From: Bordetella parapertussis
GTDB taxonomy: Bacteria > Pseudomonadota > Gammaproteobacteria > Burkholderiales > Burkholderiaceae_C
DNA length: 11,227 nt
Direction: 5' to 3'
Assembly (NCBI GenBank): GCA_945899335.1
Contig: CAMDIP010000028.1
Coordinates: 1-11,227 of the forward strand
Part shown: piece after piece, positions 1-6,417 of the stretch
How positions within the stretch are numbered: the first letter of the stretch is position 1
How the letters are laid out: the number at the start of each line of letters is the position of its first letter
Program-made: the position numbers and the translations under genes
Notes under the pieces: generated by a model
What the model was told of the DNA's origin: nothing
Databases searched by the model: none
The model's input: only the letters and a program-made list of their open reading frames with translations

Positions 1-304
1 AACTGGTGGCCTGATCTTCTTTGACAACTTGGCCGTACCAGCTGATGCCAAGCACCCCAACAATGCCATGACCTTCATCAATTACTTCCTCAAACCGGAA
101 GTATCCGCCGCTTTATCCAACGAACTGGGTTATCCCACTGCCAACAAAGCCAGCTTGGCCAATGTGAACCCTGAAGTGGCCCAAAACAAAGCCGTGTTTC
201 CTGATGAAGCCAATCTGGGTTTGATGGTGCCGCCTGCCGCATTGGGTAACGCTGCGCGTGAATCCATGACAGCTGTTTACACAAGCTTCAAAAAAGGCAA
301 GTAA
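1..304 (+). CDS. Polyamine ABC transporter periplasmic binding protein, C-terminal part (PotF/PotD-like)
   Basis: Only the last 100 codons are present, in the frame that begins at base 2; the start and signal peptide lie before the window. The protein would bind spermidine or putrescine in the periplasm and hand it to the inner-membrane permeases encoded just downstream. The visible part has the features of the C-terminal lobe of PotD/PotF proteins: an FFDNLAVPADAKHP stretch like the 'FDxxAIPADAKN' of PotF, then a helix reading MTFINYFLKPEV, then GYPTANKAS, and a YTSFKKGK end. The gene stops at TAA (302-304). A hairpin follows at once, then the two permease genes on the same strand, which supports the transporter assignment. 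Polyamine specificity cannot be read from this fragment, since the ligand-binding aromatic and acidic residues are mostly outside it; a related substrate is possible. Confidence 0.85.
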   Translation, partial: TGGLIFFDNLAVPADAKHPNNAMTFINYFLKPEVSAALSNELGYPTANKASLANVNPEVAQNKAVFPDEANLGLMVPPAALGNAARESMTAVYTSFKKGK

Positions 305-311
305 AGATTTT

Positions 312-345
312 GGCGGACACTGAAGTTGTACCTAGGGTGTCCGCC
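312..345 (+). terminator. Intercistronic hairpin between binding-protein and permease genes (attenuator or mRNA-stabilising)
   Basis: A perfect 9-bp inverted repeat, GGCGGACAC (312-320) and GTGTCCGCC (337-345), encloses a 16-base loop. Wobble pairs are possible at both ends (T311-G346 and T321-G336). It lies 7 bases after the binding-protein stop and 23 bases before the first possible permease start. The stretch after the stem, GTCTTT, is only a weak T tract, so this is more likely a partial terminator or a 3'-end stabiliser than a full stop. Many binding-protein-dependent importers carry such elements, which leave more binding protein than permease. That role is inferred here. Confidence 0.6.
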
Positions 346-368
346 GTCTTTAGGCAAATTCAAACATC

Positions 369-1310
369 TTGAAGACCTTGTCGCCCACTTTAGGACTGCT
401 GTTCTTGCGGCGTGGCCGCTGGATAGTTTTGGGTGTCCCATGGTTTTGGTTGCTGCTGTTTTTTGCGGTCCCCTTTTTCATACTGTTACGTATCAGTGTG
501 ACCGACATGGGGGAGCAACTTAACCCCTTTGCCCCGCTCGTTGATGTTCAGGCGGGGCATTTTTCTTTACGGCTGAAGTTTTCCAGCTATGTGTCTTTGC
601 TGCTCGACCCCGATTCAGGTTGGGGACAGACGCTTTATATCGAATCCTATCTGCTGTCTTTGCGCTACGCTTTTCTCACGACCTGCTTGTGTTTGTTTTT
701 TGGTTATCCCTTTGCTTATTTCTTAGCCCGCAGTCCAAGCAGCATTCGTCCTTTGTTGCTGTTGATGGTCATGCTGCCTTTTTGGACCTCCTTTTTATTG
801 CGGGTTTACGCATGGAAGGGCTTGCTGGATGATGCTGGACTCATCAACAATTTGTTGATGCTGGTGGGTTTGATCGACGAGCCGATTCAAATGCTCTACA
901 ACGATATATCCATGCTGGTGGGCATGACCTATGTCTACCTGCCCTTCATGGTGTTGCCGCTGTATGCCAATTTGGTCAAGCTTGACCTGCGCTTGCTTGA
1001 AGCCGCTCAAGATCTAGGTGCAACACCGTGGAAGACTTTTTGGCTCATCACCGTGCCCATGAGTCGCGCTGGTATTGTGGCTGGATCCATTTTGGTTTTC
1101 ATTCCCTGCTTGGGCGAATTTGTCATTCCCTCTCTTTTGGGTGGCGCAGAAAACATCATGATCGGGCGGGTGGTGTGGGATGAAATGTTCAGCAGCAACA
1201 ACTGGCCGCGTGCCAGCGCCTTGTCTATTGTGTTGATTTTGGGTGTGGTCATTCCGCTGGCTTGGTTTAACCAACGCTTGGCCCGCAAGGTCGAAGAGGA
1301 AAGCAGGTAA
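369..1310 (+). CDS. potH: Spermidine/putrescine ABC transporter permease, PotH/PotB-like
   Basis: This is an inner-membrane subunit of a polyamine importer; with the PotI-like partner it forms the translocation channel driven by a PotA/PotG-type ATPase. The 313-residue protein aligns by eye with E. coli PotH along most of its length. Shared stretches include an N-terminal membrane helix (about 18-41), LPFWTSFLLRVYAWKG (about 136-151), YVYLPFMVLPLY (about 188-199) and LVFIPCLGEFVIPSLLGG (about 242-259). The EAA loop that contacts the ATPase is present at about 211-230 (EAAQDLGATPWKTFWLITVP). No ATG lies near the N-terminus: the in-frame stop at 351-353 limits the start to TTG 369, TTG 378 or TTG 405. 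TTG 405 is attractive because AGGA (392-395) lies 9 bases upstream, which would give 301 residues. The gene ends one base into potI. PotH versus PotB naming depends on the substrate, which is unproven. Confidence 0.9.
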   Translation: MKTLSPTLGLLFLRRGRWIVLGVPWFWLLLFFAVPFFILLRISVTDMGEQLNPFAPLVDVQAGHFSLRLKFSSYVSLLLDPDSGWGQTLYIESYLLSLRYAFLTTCLCLFFGYPFAYFLARSPSSIRPLLLLMVMLPFWTSFLLRVYAWKGLLDDAGLINNLLMLVGLIDEPIQMLYNDISMLVGMTYVYLPFMVLPLYANLVKLDLRLLEAAQDLGATPWKTFWLITVPMSRAGIVAGSILVFIPCLGEFVIPSLLGGAENIMIGRVVWDEMFSSNNWPRASALSIVLILGVVIPLAWFNQRLARKVEEESR

Positions 1311-2137
1311 TGCAGGCCAACCGATGGCACCGTTATGTCAGCCGCTTATGGCTGGGTGCGGTGTTTTTATTTTTCTATTTGCCACTGATGTTTTTGGTGG
1401 TGTTCTCCTTCAACAGCACCCGCCAAGACAGCCAGTTCACGGGATTTTCGCTGCGCTGGTATCAGGCCTTGGGTCAAGACACCCGTTTGGTTGAAGGTTT
1501 TTTGCTGTCTTTGAATGTGGCTTTGCTCAGCGCCACCTTGGCAACGGTATTGGCTACCTTGGCAGCTTATGCCTTGATACGTTTTGGCGCTTTCAAAGGT
1601 CGCTCCTTGTTCAATGCCATGCTGAGTTCACCTCTGGTCATGCCTGAGGTGATCATTGGCTTGTCATTGTTGTTGCTGTTTGTTGGTATGGAGCGATGGG
1701 TAGGTTGGCCTGGGCGAGGTGCCACCACCATCGTGCTGGGCCATGCCTTGCTGGGCATGGCATATGCCACTGTGGTGATTCAGTCTCGCCTCAAAGAGAT
1801 GGACCGCTCCATTGAAGAGGCTGCACTCGACTTAGGTTGCCGCCCCTACCAAGTGTTTTTTCTGGTGACACTGCCCAATATTTCGCAAGCGTTGGTTGCC
1901 GCTTGGTTACTGACCTTTACCCTGTCCTTTGATGATGTGGTGATTTCCGAATTTTTATCTGGACCTGGCGTGACCACCTTGCCCCAAGTGATTTTCAGCT
2001 ATGCGCGGCGTGGGGTGAACCCCTCTATTTATGCAGCAGCAACGCTTTTAATGGCCGTGGTGAGTTTGGCGGTGGTGTTGTATGGGGTGCATACATCTCG
2101 GCAGATGCGGCGTGAAGCTTACCGGCCATTGGACTGA
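1310..2137 (+). CDS. potI: Spermidine/putrescine ABC transporter permease, PotI/PotC-like
   Basis: This is the second inner-membrane permease of the polyamine importer, 275 residues, close to the usual PotI/PotC length. An N-terminal helix covers about 14-34 and contains FYLPLMFLVVFSFN, typical of this subunit. Further hydrophobic segments lie at about 64-91, 104-125, 136-155, 191-212 and 239-261. The ATPase-contacting EAA motif is at about 169-189 (EEAALDLGCRPYQVFFLVTLP without its first E), and the LSFDDVVISEFLSGPG region after it is characteristic of PotC/PotI. The ATG shares its A with the TAA stop of potH, and GAGGA (1296-1300) lies 9 bases upstream inside potH, so the two subunits are probably translationally coupled. 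The gene ends 3 bases from the convergent ubiB stop. No ATPase gene follows, so it must lie upstream of the window or elsewhere. Confidence 0.92.
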   Translation: MQANRWHRYVSRLWLGAVFLFFYLPLMFLVVFSFNSTRQDSQFTGFSLRWYQALGQDTRLVEGFLLSLNVALLSATLATVLATLAAYALIRFGAFKGRSLFNAMLSSPLVMPEVIIGLSLLLLFVGMERWVGWPGRGATTIVLGHALLGMAYATVVIQSRLKEMDRSIEEAALDLGCRPYQVFFLVTLPNISQALVAAWLLTFTLSFDDVVISEFLSGPGVTTLPQVIFSYARRGVNPSIYAAATLLMAVVSLAVVLYGVHTSRQMRREAYRPLD

Positions 2138-2140
2138 AAA

Positions 2141-3712
2141 TCAGCCAGCCAAACCCCACACGCCAAGGGCCGCAGTGATGACGATACCGGCCATGAAACC
2201 CAAGACCAACAACAAAATAGCTTGCAAGTTTTGATGCGTTCGGCGTTGCGCTTCTATCAAACGAATTAACTCATCACGCTCTGCGATCGGATCACGCTGC
2301 AAATACGCGTGAACCAAGCGAGGAATTTCAGGAATCAGTTTGGCAAACCGAGGCGCTTCAATCTTGAGTTGTTGCCAAAATTTTTGTGGCCCCATTTGCT
2401 CAAGCATCCACTTTTCCAAGAAAGGTTTGGCGGTACTCCATAAATCGAGGTCAGGGTCGAGTTGTCTGCCCAGGCCTTCGATGTTGAGCAAGGTTTTTTG
2501 CAACAACACCAACTGCGGTTGTATTTCTACTTGGAAGCGTCTAGAGGTTTGAAACAGGCGCAGCAAAACCATACCCAATGAGATTTCTTTCAAGGGCCTA
2601 TCAAAATAAGGTTCGCAAACTGCACGAATAGCCGACTCGAGTTCATCCACACGGGTGTGGTCTGGTACCCAACCCGACTCGATATGCAGCTCGGCCACGC
2701 GCTTGTAATCGCGTCGGAAAAATGCTGTGAAGTTTTGCGCCAAATAATCTTTATCGATCTCAGTGAGAGTGCCCACAATGCCGAAGTCGAGTGACACATA
2801 ACGGCCGAAGGTGGCGCTGTCAGTGCTGACTTGGATGTTGCCGGGGTGCATGTCAGCGTGGAAGAAGCCATCTCGAAAGACTTGGGTAAAAAACAAAGTC
2901 ACGCCATCTTTGGCCAGCTGTGGGATGTTGACGCCGGCCTTGCGCAAAGCCTCGGTATGGCTGATGGGGATGCCGTACATGCGCTCCATGACCAATACAT
3001 TGGTACGGCAATATTCCCAGACCATCTCAGGGATCAAGACCAAATTCAAGCCTTCCATATTGCGGCGCAACTGCGCTGCATTGGAAGCTTCACGAACCAA
3101 GTCGAGTTCGTCGTGCAGGTGCTTGTCAAACTCGGCAACAACTTCGCGGGGCTTGAGTCGCTTGCCATCACTGGAGAGTCGCTCTACCCACATTGCCATG
3201 TTGCGCATGAGGTCTAAATCTTTGTCGATGACTTTGAGCATGCCTGGGCGCAGCACTTTCACCGCCACCTCGCGCTCAGGTTCACCCTTGTTGTTACGCA
3301 GTCGCGCAAAATGCACCTGTGCAACCGATGCGCTGGCAACAGGTGTATGTTCGAAATGGCTAAACACCTCGTCTATTTTTTTACCAAAAGCCCTCTCAAT
3401 CATTGCCACTGCTTGCGCGGAAGGAAAAGGCGGCACTTGGTCTTGCAGTTTGGCGAGTTCGTCAGAAATGTCTTCAGGCAACAAATCGCGACGGGTGGAA
3501 AGCACTTGGCCAAACTTGACAAATACGGGGCCTAAGCGCTCCAAAGCAAGGCGCAGACGCTCCCCTCGGGGAGCGCGTAAATTTCGCCCAAATGTCAGAA
3601 CACGAGAAACAACCTTCAACCAAGGCTGCTTGAAGCCTGAGAGCAGCAGTTCATCGAGGCCAAAGCGCAGGACGATCCAGACGATGAACACGCCGCGGTC
3701 AATGCGGATCAT
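2141..3712 (-). CDS. ubiB: UbiB, ubiquinone biosynthesis ADCK-type atypical kinase/ATPase
   Basis: UbiB is a membrane-anchored ATPase of the ABC1/ADCK/Coq8 family needed for ubiquinone synthesis; it supports the Ubi complex rather than catalysing a ring step. The 523-residue protein has the family hallmarks: the KxGQ motif (K66-Q69, followed by STRRDLLP), the alanine-rich loop ASASVAQVH (127-135) that replaces the glycine loop of normal kinases, VAVKVLRPG with the conserved K152, the catalytic loop HADMHPGN (285-292) and the metal-binding DFG (309-311). A C-terminal membrane helix covers about 498-520; E. coli UbiB (546 residues) has two such helices. The frame stays open to 3868, but ATG 3712 is preferred: it gives the normal N-terminus MIRIDRGVF, and its ATGA overlaps the ubiJ stop by 4 bases, a classic coupling arrangement. 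It is the last gene of the minus-strand operon, and its 3' end is 3 bases from that of potI. Confidence 0.96.
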   Translation of the reverse strand: MIRIDRGVFIVWIVLRFGLDELLLSGFKQPWLKVVSRVLTFGRNLRAPRGERLRLALERLGPVFVKFGQVLSTRRDLLPEDISDELAKLQDQVPPFPSAQAVAMIERAFGKKIDEVFSHFEHTPVASASVAQVHFARLRNNKGEPEREVAVKVLRPGMLKVIDKDLDLMRNMAMWVERLSSDGKRLKPREVVAEFDKHLHDELDLVREASNAAQLRRNMEGLNLVLIPEMVWEYCRTNVLVMERMYGIPISHTEALRKAGVNIPQLAKDGVTLFFTQVFRDGFFHADMHPGNIQVSTDSATFGRYVSLDFGIVGTLTEIDKDYLAQNFTAFFRRDYKRVAELHIESGWVPDHTRVDELESAIRAVCEPYFDRPLKEISLGMVLLRLFQTSRRFQVEIQPQLVLLQKTLLNIEGLGRQLDPDLDLWSTAKPFLEKWMLEQMGPQKFWQQLKIEAPRFAKLIPEIPRLVHAYLQRDPIAERDELIRLIEAQRRTHQNLQAILLLVLGFMAGIVITAALGVWGLAG

Positions 3713-4251
3713 GAGGGGTGAACCGTAGGGGAAGCGGAGGCTGGTAAAAATCCTTTGAGTGCCGTAAAGACTCGCTTGGCCAGGGCCACACTTTGATGCG
3801 CCATCGCATCGCCAATGACCCGGGAAAGGTCTTCCTCGATATCCCAGCGTACATGGTCGACCAGCCAATTGATATCTGCCGCCAACATGACGTCTCCTTG
3901 CACTTGCATCGTGGGTTTATCACCCTGCGCCAAGCCTTGAACAATCGCCAATGGCGACTCTTGGCTGATATGCAAGGACAAGTCTGGCGAGTTTTGCAGC
4001 GCCGTCCTTTCGAGCAAACCCGCAGGGGTGATGCGACACGACAGTTGCAGTTGTCGCCAGCTGATTTGCATTGTGCGGTTTTGCTGGCGCCTTAGTCTTG
4101 CTGTGGCTGCAGGCTCTTGCATCAAGACATGGTTGACCAAAAGAATCACGCGGTCTTGCACCTCTTCAACCAAGGCAGCAGGTGGCTGAAAATGCATCAC
4201 GGCAGAGCTGAACTGAGCGGCCACCTCTGCCAATGAGGGTAAAGTTTTCAT
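3709..4251 (-). CDS. ubiJ: UbiJ-like ubiquinone biosynthesis accessory factor (SCP2 lipid-binding domain)
   Basis: UbiJ is a soluble accessory protein of the aerobic ubiquinone pathway; its SCP2 fold binds lipids, and in E. coli it works with UbiK in the Ubi complex. This version has 180 residues against about 200 in E. coli. Sequence similarity within the family is low, so the call rests on three points: an SCP2-like core at about 60-125 ([12 protein letters not shown] ... [20 protein letters not shown]), the typical C-terminal part [18 protein letters not shown] (about 136-153), and its place between ubiE and ubiB, as in E. coli ubiE-ubiJ-ubiB. ATG 4251 is chosen over the TTG three bases earlier. 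There is no clear Shine-Dalgarno sequence in the 12-base gap to the upstream gene, so coupling to that gene is likely. The stop overlaps the ubiB start (ATGA). Confidence 0.85.
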   Translation of the reverse strand: MKTLPSLAEVAAQFSSAVMHFQPPAALVEEVQDRVILLVNHVLMQEPAATARLRRQQNRTMQISWRQLQLSCRITPAGLLERTALQNSPDLSLHISQESPLAIVQGLAQGDKPTMQVQGDVMLAADINWLVDHVRWDIEEDLSRVIGDAMAHQSVALAKRVFTALKGFLPASASPTVHPS

Positions 4252-4263
4252 CAACAGCGTCGG

Positions 4264-5220
4264 TTATTGCAAAGCCTGTACGCCAGCGACCAGCCAACCG
4301 ATTTGTCCATTTTTAGGCTTGGTCATATTCCAGACCTCGCGGAAGGGGCTGGGACCTGCGGTTGCGTCCTCGCGAATCAAACCAGAGAACTCGATACTGG
4401 CCATATAGCCTTCACCCAAATCTTCAATGCCCAGCAACTGCGCTTCAAGCATGACCACCTCAGTGGTGTTGGGGCCAGAGACCATTTGTCCCCGTTCTGC
4501 CAACTGAGACTGAATTTCAAGCAGCATGTCATCGGTCATCATCACGCGCAAGGCAGGAATATCGGACCTGTCCCAAGCCGCTTGTAGATTGATGAAATTT
4601 TGTTTGGCAGATTGAACAAAACCTTGCACATCGAAGCCTTCTGGAATGCTCCAGTTTTGACCACTGCCCATCAGTGAAGAACCAATTCGGGCGGTCGCAC
4701 GATTGGGGGCTGTTTGTGAAGGGTAAGGGGTGCTAGAGTTTTCCCAAGGGCGTGCCGATGCATCGTTGCCCACTTTTGCGGGGTTGTACTGCGGAGCATG
4801 GTCAGGATTGCCAGCAGAACCTGCACCACCATAAGCATAGGGAGAAGCGTTCTGATTGCTGACACGGCGGCGCATGAACCAGCCTACCAGCAGCATCAAA
4901 CCCAAAGCCAACAAACCAAACATCAGGAACTGACCAAACTCTGCGCCAAAGCCCATGGAATGAGCCAACCATGCCAAACCCAAACCGGCAGCCAAGCCAC
5001 CCAGCATCGCGCCCCAAGGTCGACGTGGCGGCTGTACAGCAGGTGAAGGCGTCGCAGCGGGCGCAGTGGCAGCGTTTTGACCCGCAGGGCGAGCCGATTC
5101 ACGTTGGGTGACAGCACCTGACTGCTTGCCGAAAGAACGCCCTCCGCCCAAGCGCTTGGCATCTGCCTGAATACTGACTGTCAACATCACGGCGCTCAAC
5201 ACCAAAGACATGATTTTCAT
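4264..5220 (-). CDS. Tim44-domain protein with signal peptide and two membrane segments, function unknown
   Basis: The 318-residue protein begins with a likely signal peptide (about 1-21, possible cleavage after ADA) and then the KRLGGGRSFGKQS motif common at this point in betaproteobacterial Tim44-like proteins. A proline/alanine-rich stretch (about 44-67) follows, then two hydrophobic segments (about 69-87 and 93-116) ending in RRR, and a low-complexity linker rich in N, S, G and P (about 120-190). The Tim44-like domain is at about 195-318 and includes the AAWDRSDIPALRVMMTDDM region and a tryptophan-containing end (REVWNM ... GQIGWLVAGVQ). In mitochondria, Tim44 tethers mtHsp70 to the TIM23 channel. 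Bacterial relatives share only the small lipid-interacting fold and have no agreed role. The frame is open to 5262, but ATG 5220 gives the signal peptide and has GGAAAG/AAGAAG just upstream (5224-5232). Its position between ubiE and ubiJ suggests a link to quinone or membrane lipid handling; that is inference. Confidence 0.87.
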   Translation of the reverse strand: MKIMSLVLSAVMLTVSIQADAKRLGGGRSFGKQSGAVTQRESARPAGQNAATAPAATPSPAVQPPRRPWGAMLGGLAAGLGLAWLAHSMGFGAEFGQFLMFGLLALGLMLLVGWFMRRRVSNQNASPYAYGGAGSAGNPDHAPQYNPAKVGNDASARPWENSSTPYPSQTAPNRATARIGSSLMGSGQNWSIPEGFDVQGFVQSAKQNFINLQAAWDRSDIPALRVMMTDDMLLEIQSQLAERGQMVSGPNTTEVVMLEAQLLGIEDLGEGYMASIEFSGLIREDATAGPSPFREVWNMTKPKNGQIGWLVAGVQALQ

Positions 5221-5255
5221 AAACTTCTTTCCATCAAACAAAGATGCAAATTGCA

Positions 5256-5987
5256 TCAACAACGTATTCCAACATGCAATGCCACCACCCCAAAAGAAAG
5301 GTTGTGAATGTCCACATGTGCAAAACCACTTTGTTGCATGAGAACTTTCAACGCCGCTTGATCAGGATGCATCCGAATGGATTCAGCCAAATAACGGTAG
5401 CTGGCGTCATCGCCAGCCACCATTTTGCCTAGTCGCGGCAATACTTCAAAGGAATACCAGTCATAGACCTTAGATAAAGGTTGGGCAACTTTGGAAAATT
5501 CCAACACCAAGAGCTTGCCGCCGGGCTTGAGCACGCGAGCCATTTCTGCCAAAGCGCGGTCTTTGTGGGTCATATTGCGCAAACCAAAGGATACACAAAC
5601 CACATTGAAGCTGGCATCAGGAAATGGCAAGGCCTCGGCATCACAGACGGTGGTGGGCAGCATCAAGCCTTCGTCTAAGAGTCGATCGCGGCCTTGGCGC
5701 AGCATCGCCAAATTGATATCGGTATGCACTACAGTGCCTTTGGGGCCTGCTTGCTTGGCGAACGCTTGGGCCATATCCCCGGTACCGCCGGCGATATCCA
5801 ACACAGAGTCGCCTAACTGCACATGGGCCACCATCACCGCATAAGCCTTCCAAGCGCGGTGCATGCCCATGGACATCAAATCATTCATGATGTCGTATTT
5901 GCTGGCAACCGAATCGAAAACGCCACGCACCCGACGTGCTTTGTCTTCTTCGTTGACCTTTTTAAAACCAAAATGTGTTTGCGACAT
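5256..5987 (-). CDS. ubiE: UbiE, ubiquinone/menaquinone C-methyltransferase
   Basis: This SAM-dependent enzyme adds the C-methyl group to the demethylated benzoquinol intermediate of ubiquinone synthesis (and to demethylmenaquinol in organisms that make menaquinone). The 243-residue product is close to E. coli UbiE (251). The family signature [17 protein letters not shown] is at 31-47, the SAM-binding motif [10 protein letters not shown] at 62-71, the acidic end of the second strand at HTDIN (about 88-92), RVLKPGG at 131-137, and the C-terminus ends in [10 protein letters not shown], like the E. coli GVVALHRG. ATG 5987 is chosen over in-frame codons extending to 6041 because [11 protein letters not shown] is the normal N-terminus and AGG (5994-5996) lies 6 bases upstream, inside the DUF971 stop. 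It is followed after 35 bases by the Tim44-domain gene. Confidence 0.96.
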   Translation of the reverse strand: MSQTHFGFKKVNEEDKARRVRGVFDSVASKYDIMNDLMSMGMHRAWKAYAVMVAHVQLGDSVLDIAGGTGDMAQAFAKQAGPKGTVVHTDINLAMLRQGRDRLLDEGLMLPTTVCDAEALPFPDASFNVVCVSFGLRNMTHKDRALAEMARVLKPGGKLLVLEFSKVAQPLSKVYDWYSFEVLPRLGKMVAGDDASYRYLAESIRMHPDQAALKVLMQQSGFAHVDIHNLSFGVVALHVGIRC

Positions 5988-5994
5988 AGCGGAC

Positions 5995-6408
5995 CTAATG
6001 GCTGTGGCAAGCATTACCGCTGGCAGAACCCATGGGGTCATCGCGGCCTACGCCTGCATTTTTCAGGCGCATTTCATACTGCACCCACAACTCAGCCTCA
6101 CGCTGACCCAAAGAGTGCAAATAGTCCCAAGAAAAAATCCCGCTGTTGTGGCCGTCGCTGAACTGCGGTTGTACGCCGTAGTGGCCCACAGGCTCGAGCG
6201 CCACGATGGCTACTTCACGCTTACCGGTTTGCAGCACTTCCTGCCCAGGTCCATGGCCTTGCACTTCTGCCGAAGGGCTGTAAACACGCAGCAACTCGAA
6301 GGGGATGCGAAAACTTTGACCATCTGAGAAAGCAATTTCCATCACTTTGGACTGGCTGTGCAACACGATGTCTGTGGGCTGTGGGGTTGTGGGTGTCAGT
6401 CCTGCCAT
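5995..6408 (-). CDS. DUF971 domain protein (GBBH-like N-terminal fold)
   Basis: This is a 137-residue protein of the DUF971 family, which resembles the N-terminal domain of gamma-butyrobetaine hydroxylase. The domain spans about 10-115: the opening [20 protein letters not shown], then [16 protein letters not shown], then [28 protein letters not shown] (in two parts here), all typical of the family. Its exact role is unknown. In plants and some bacteria the same domain is fused to Mrp/ApbC-type iron-sulfur carrier ATPases such as HCF101, which hints at a part in cluster handling. The C-terminal tail ends in ACHSH, a possible metal ligand set. ATG 6408 has a strong AAGGAA (6414-6419) 5 bases upstream, overlapping the stop of the preceding dehydrogenase gene. 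It is 9 bases from that gene and 7 bases from ubiE, so co-transcription is very likely. Confidence 0.88.
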   Translation of the reverse strand: MAGLTPTTPQPTDIVLHSQSKVMEIAFSDGQSFRIPFELLRVYSPSAEVQGHGPGQEVLQTGKREVAIVALEPVGHYGVQPQFSDGHNSGIFSWDYLHSLGQREAELWVQYEMRLKNAGVGRDDPMGSASGNACHSH

Positions 6409-6417
6409 GTCTGTTCC

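Noticed and set aside
1742..1761. Inverted repeat CCATGCC/GGCATGG inside potI
   Set aside because: It is short, lies in a well-supported coding region (GHALLGMA), has no T tract after it and needs no function beyond codon choice.
2811..3728. Long plus-strand open frame of 305 codons opposite ubiB
   Set aside because: The translation is rich in Ser, Arg and Thr with no recognisable domain, and it lies entirely across the ubiB/ubiJ coding region. UbiB has every family motif on the other strand, so this is an antisense shadow of codon bias.
3713..3868. Upstream extension of the ubiB frame to 3868
   Set aside because: The extra 52 residues show no similarity to UbiB N-termini and overlap ubiJ. 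ATG 3712 gives the normal start and an ATGA overlap with the ubiJ stop.
5244..5254. Palindrome TGCAAATTGCA in the gap between ubiE and the Tim44-domain gene
   Set aside because: At 5 bp per arm it can easily arise by chance in AT-rich sequence; there is no second copy or matching promoter to support an operator.
5988..6041. Upstream extension of the ubiE frame to 6041
   Set aside because: The added 18 residues overlap the DUF971 gene, whereas ATG 5987 starts the conserved UbiE N-terminus and has an AGG site 6 bases upstream.
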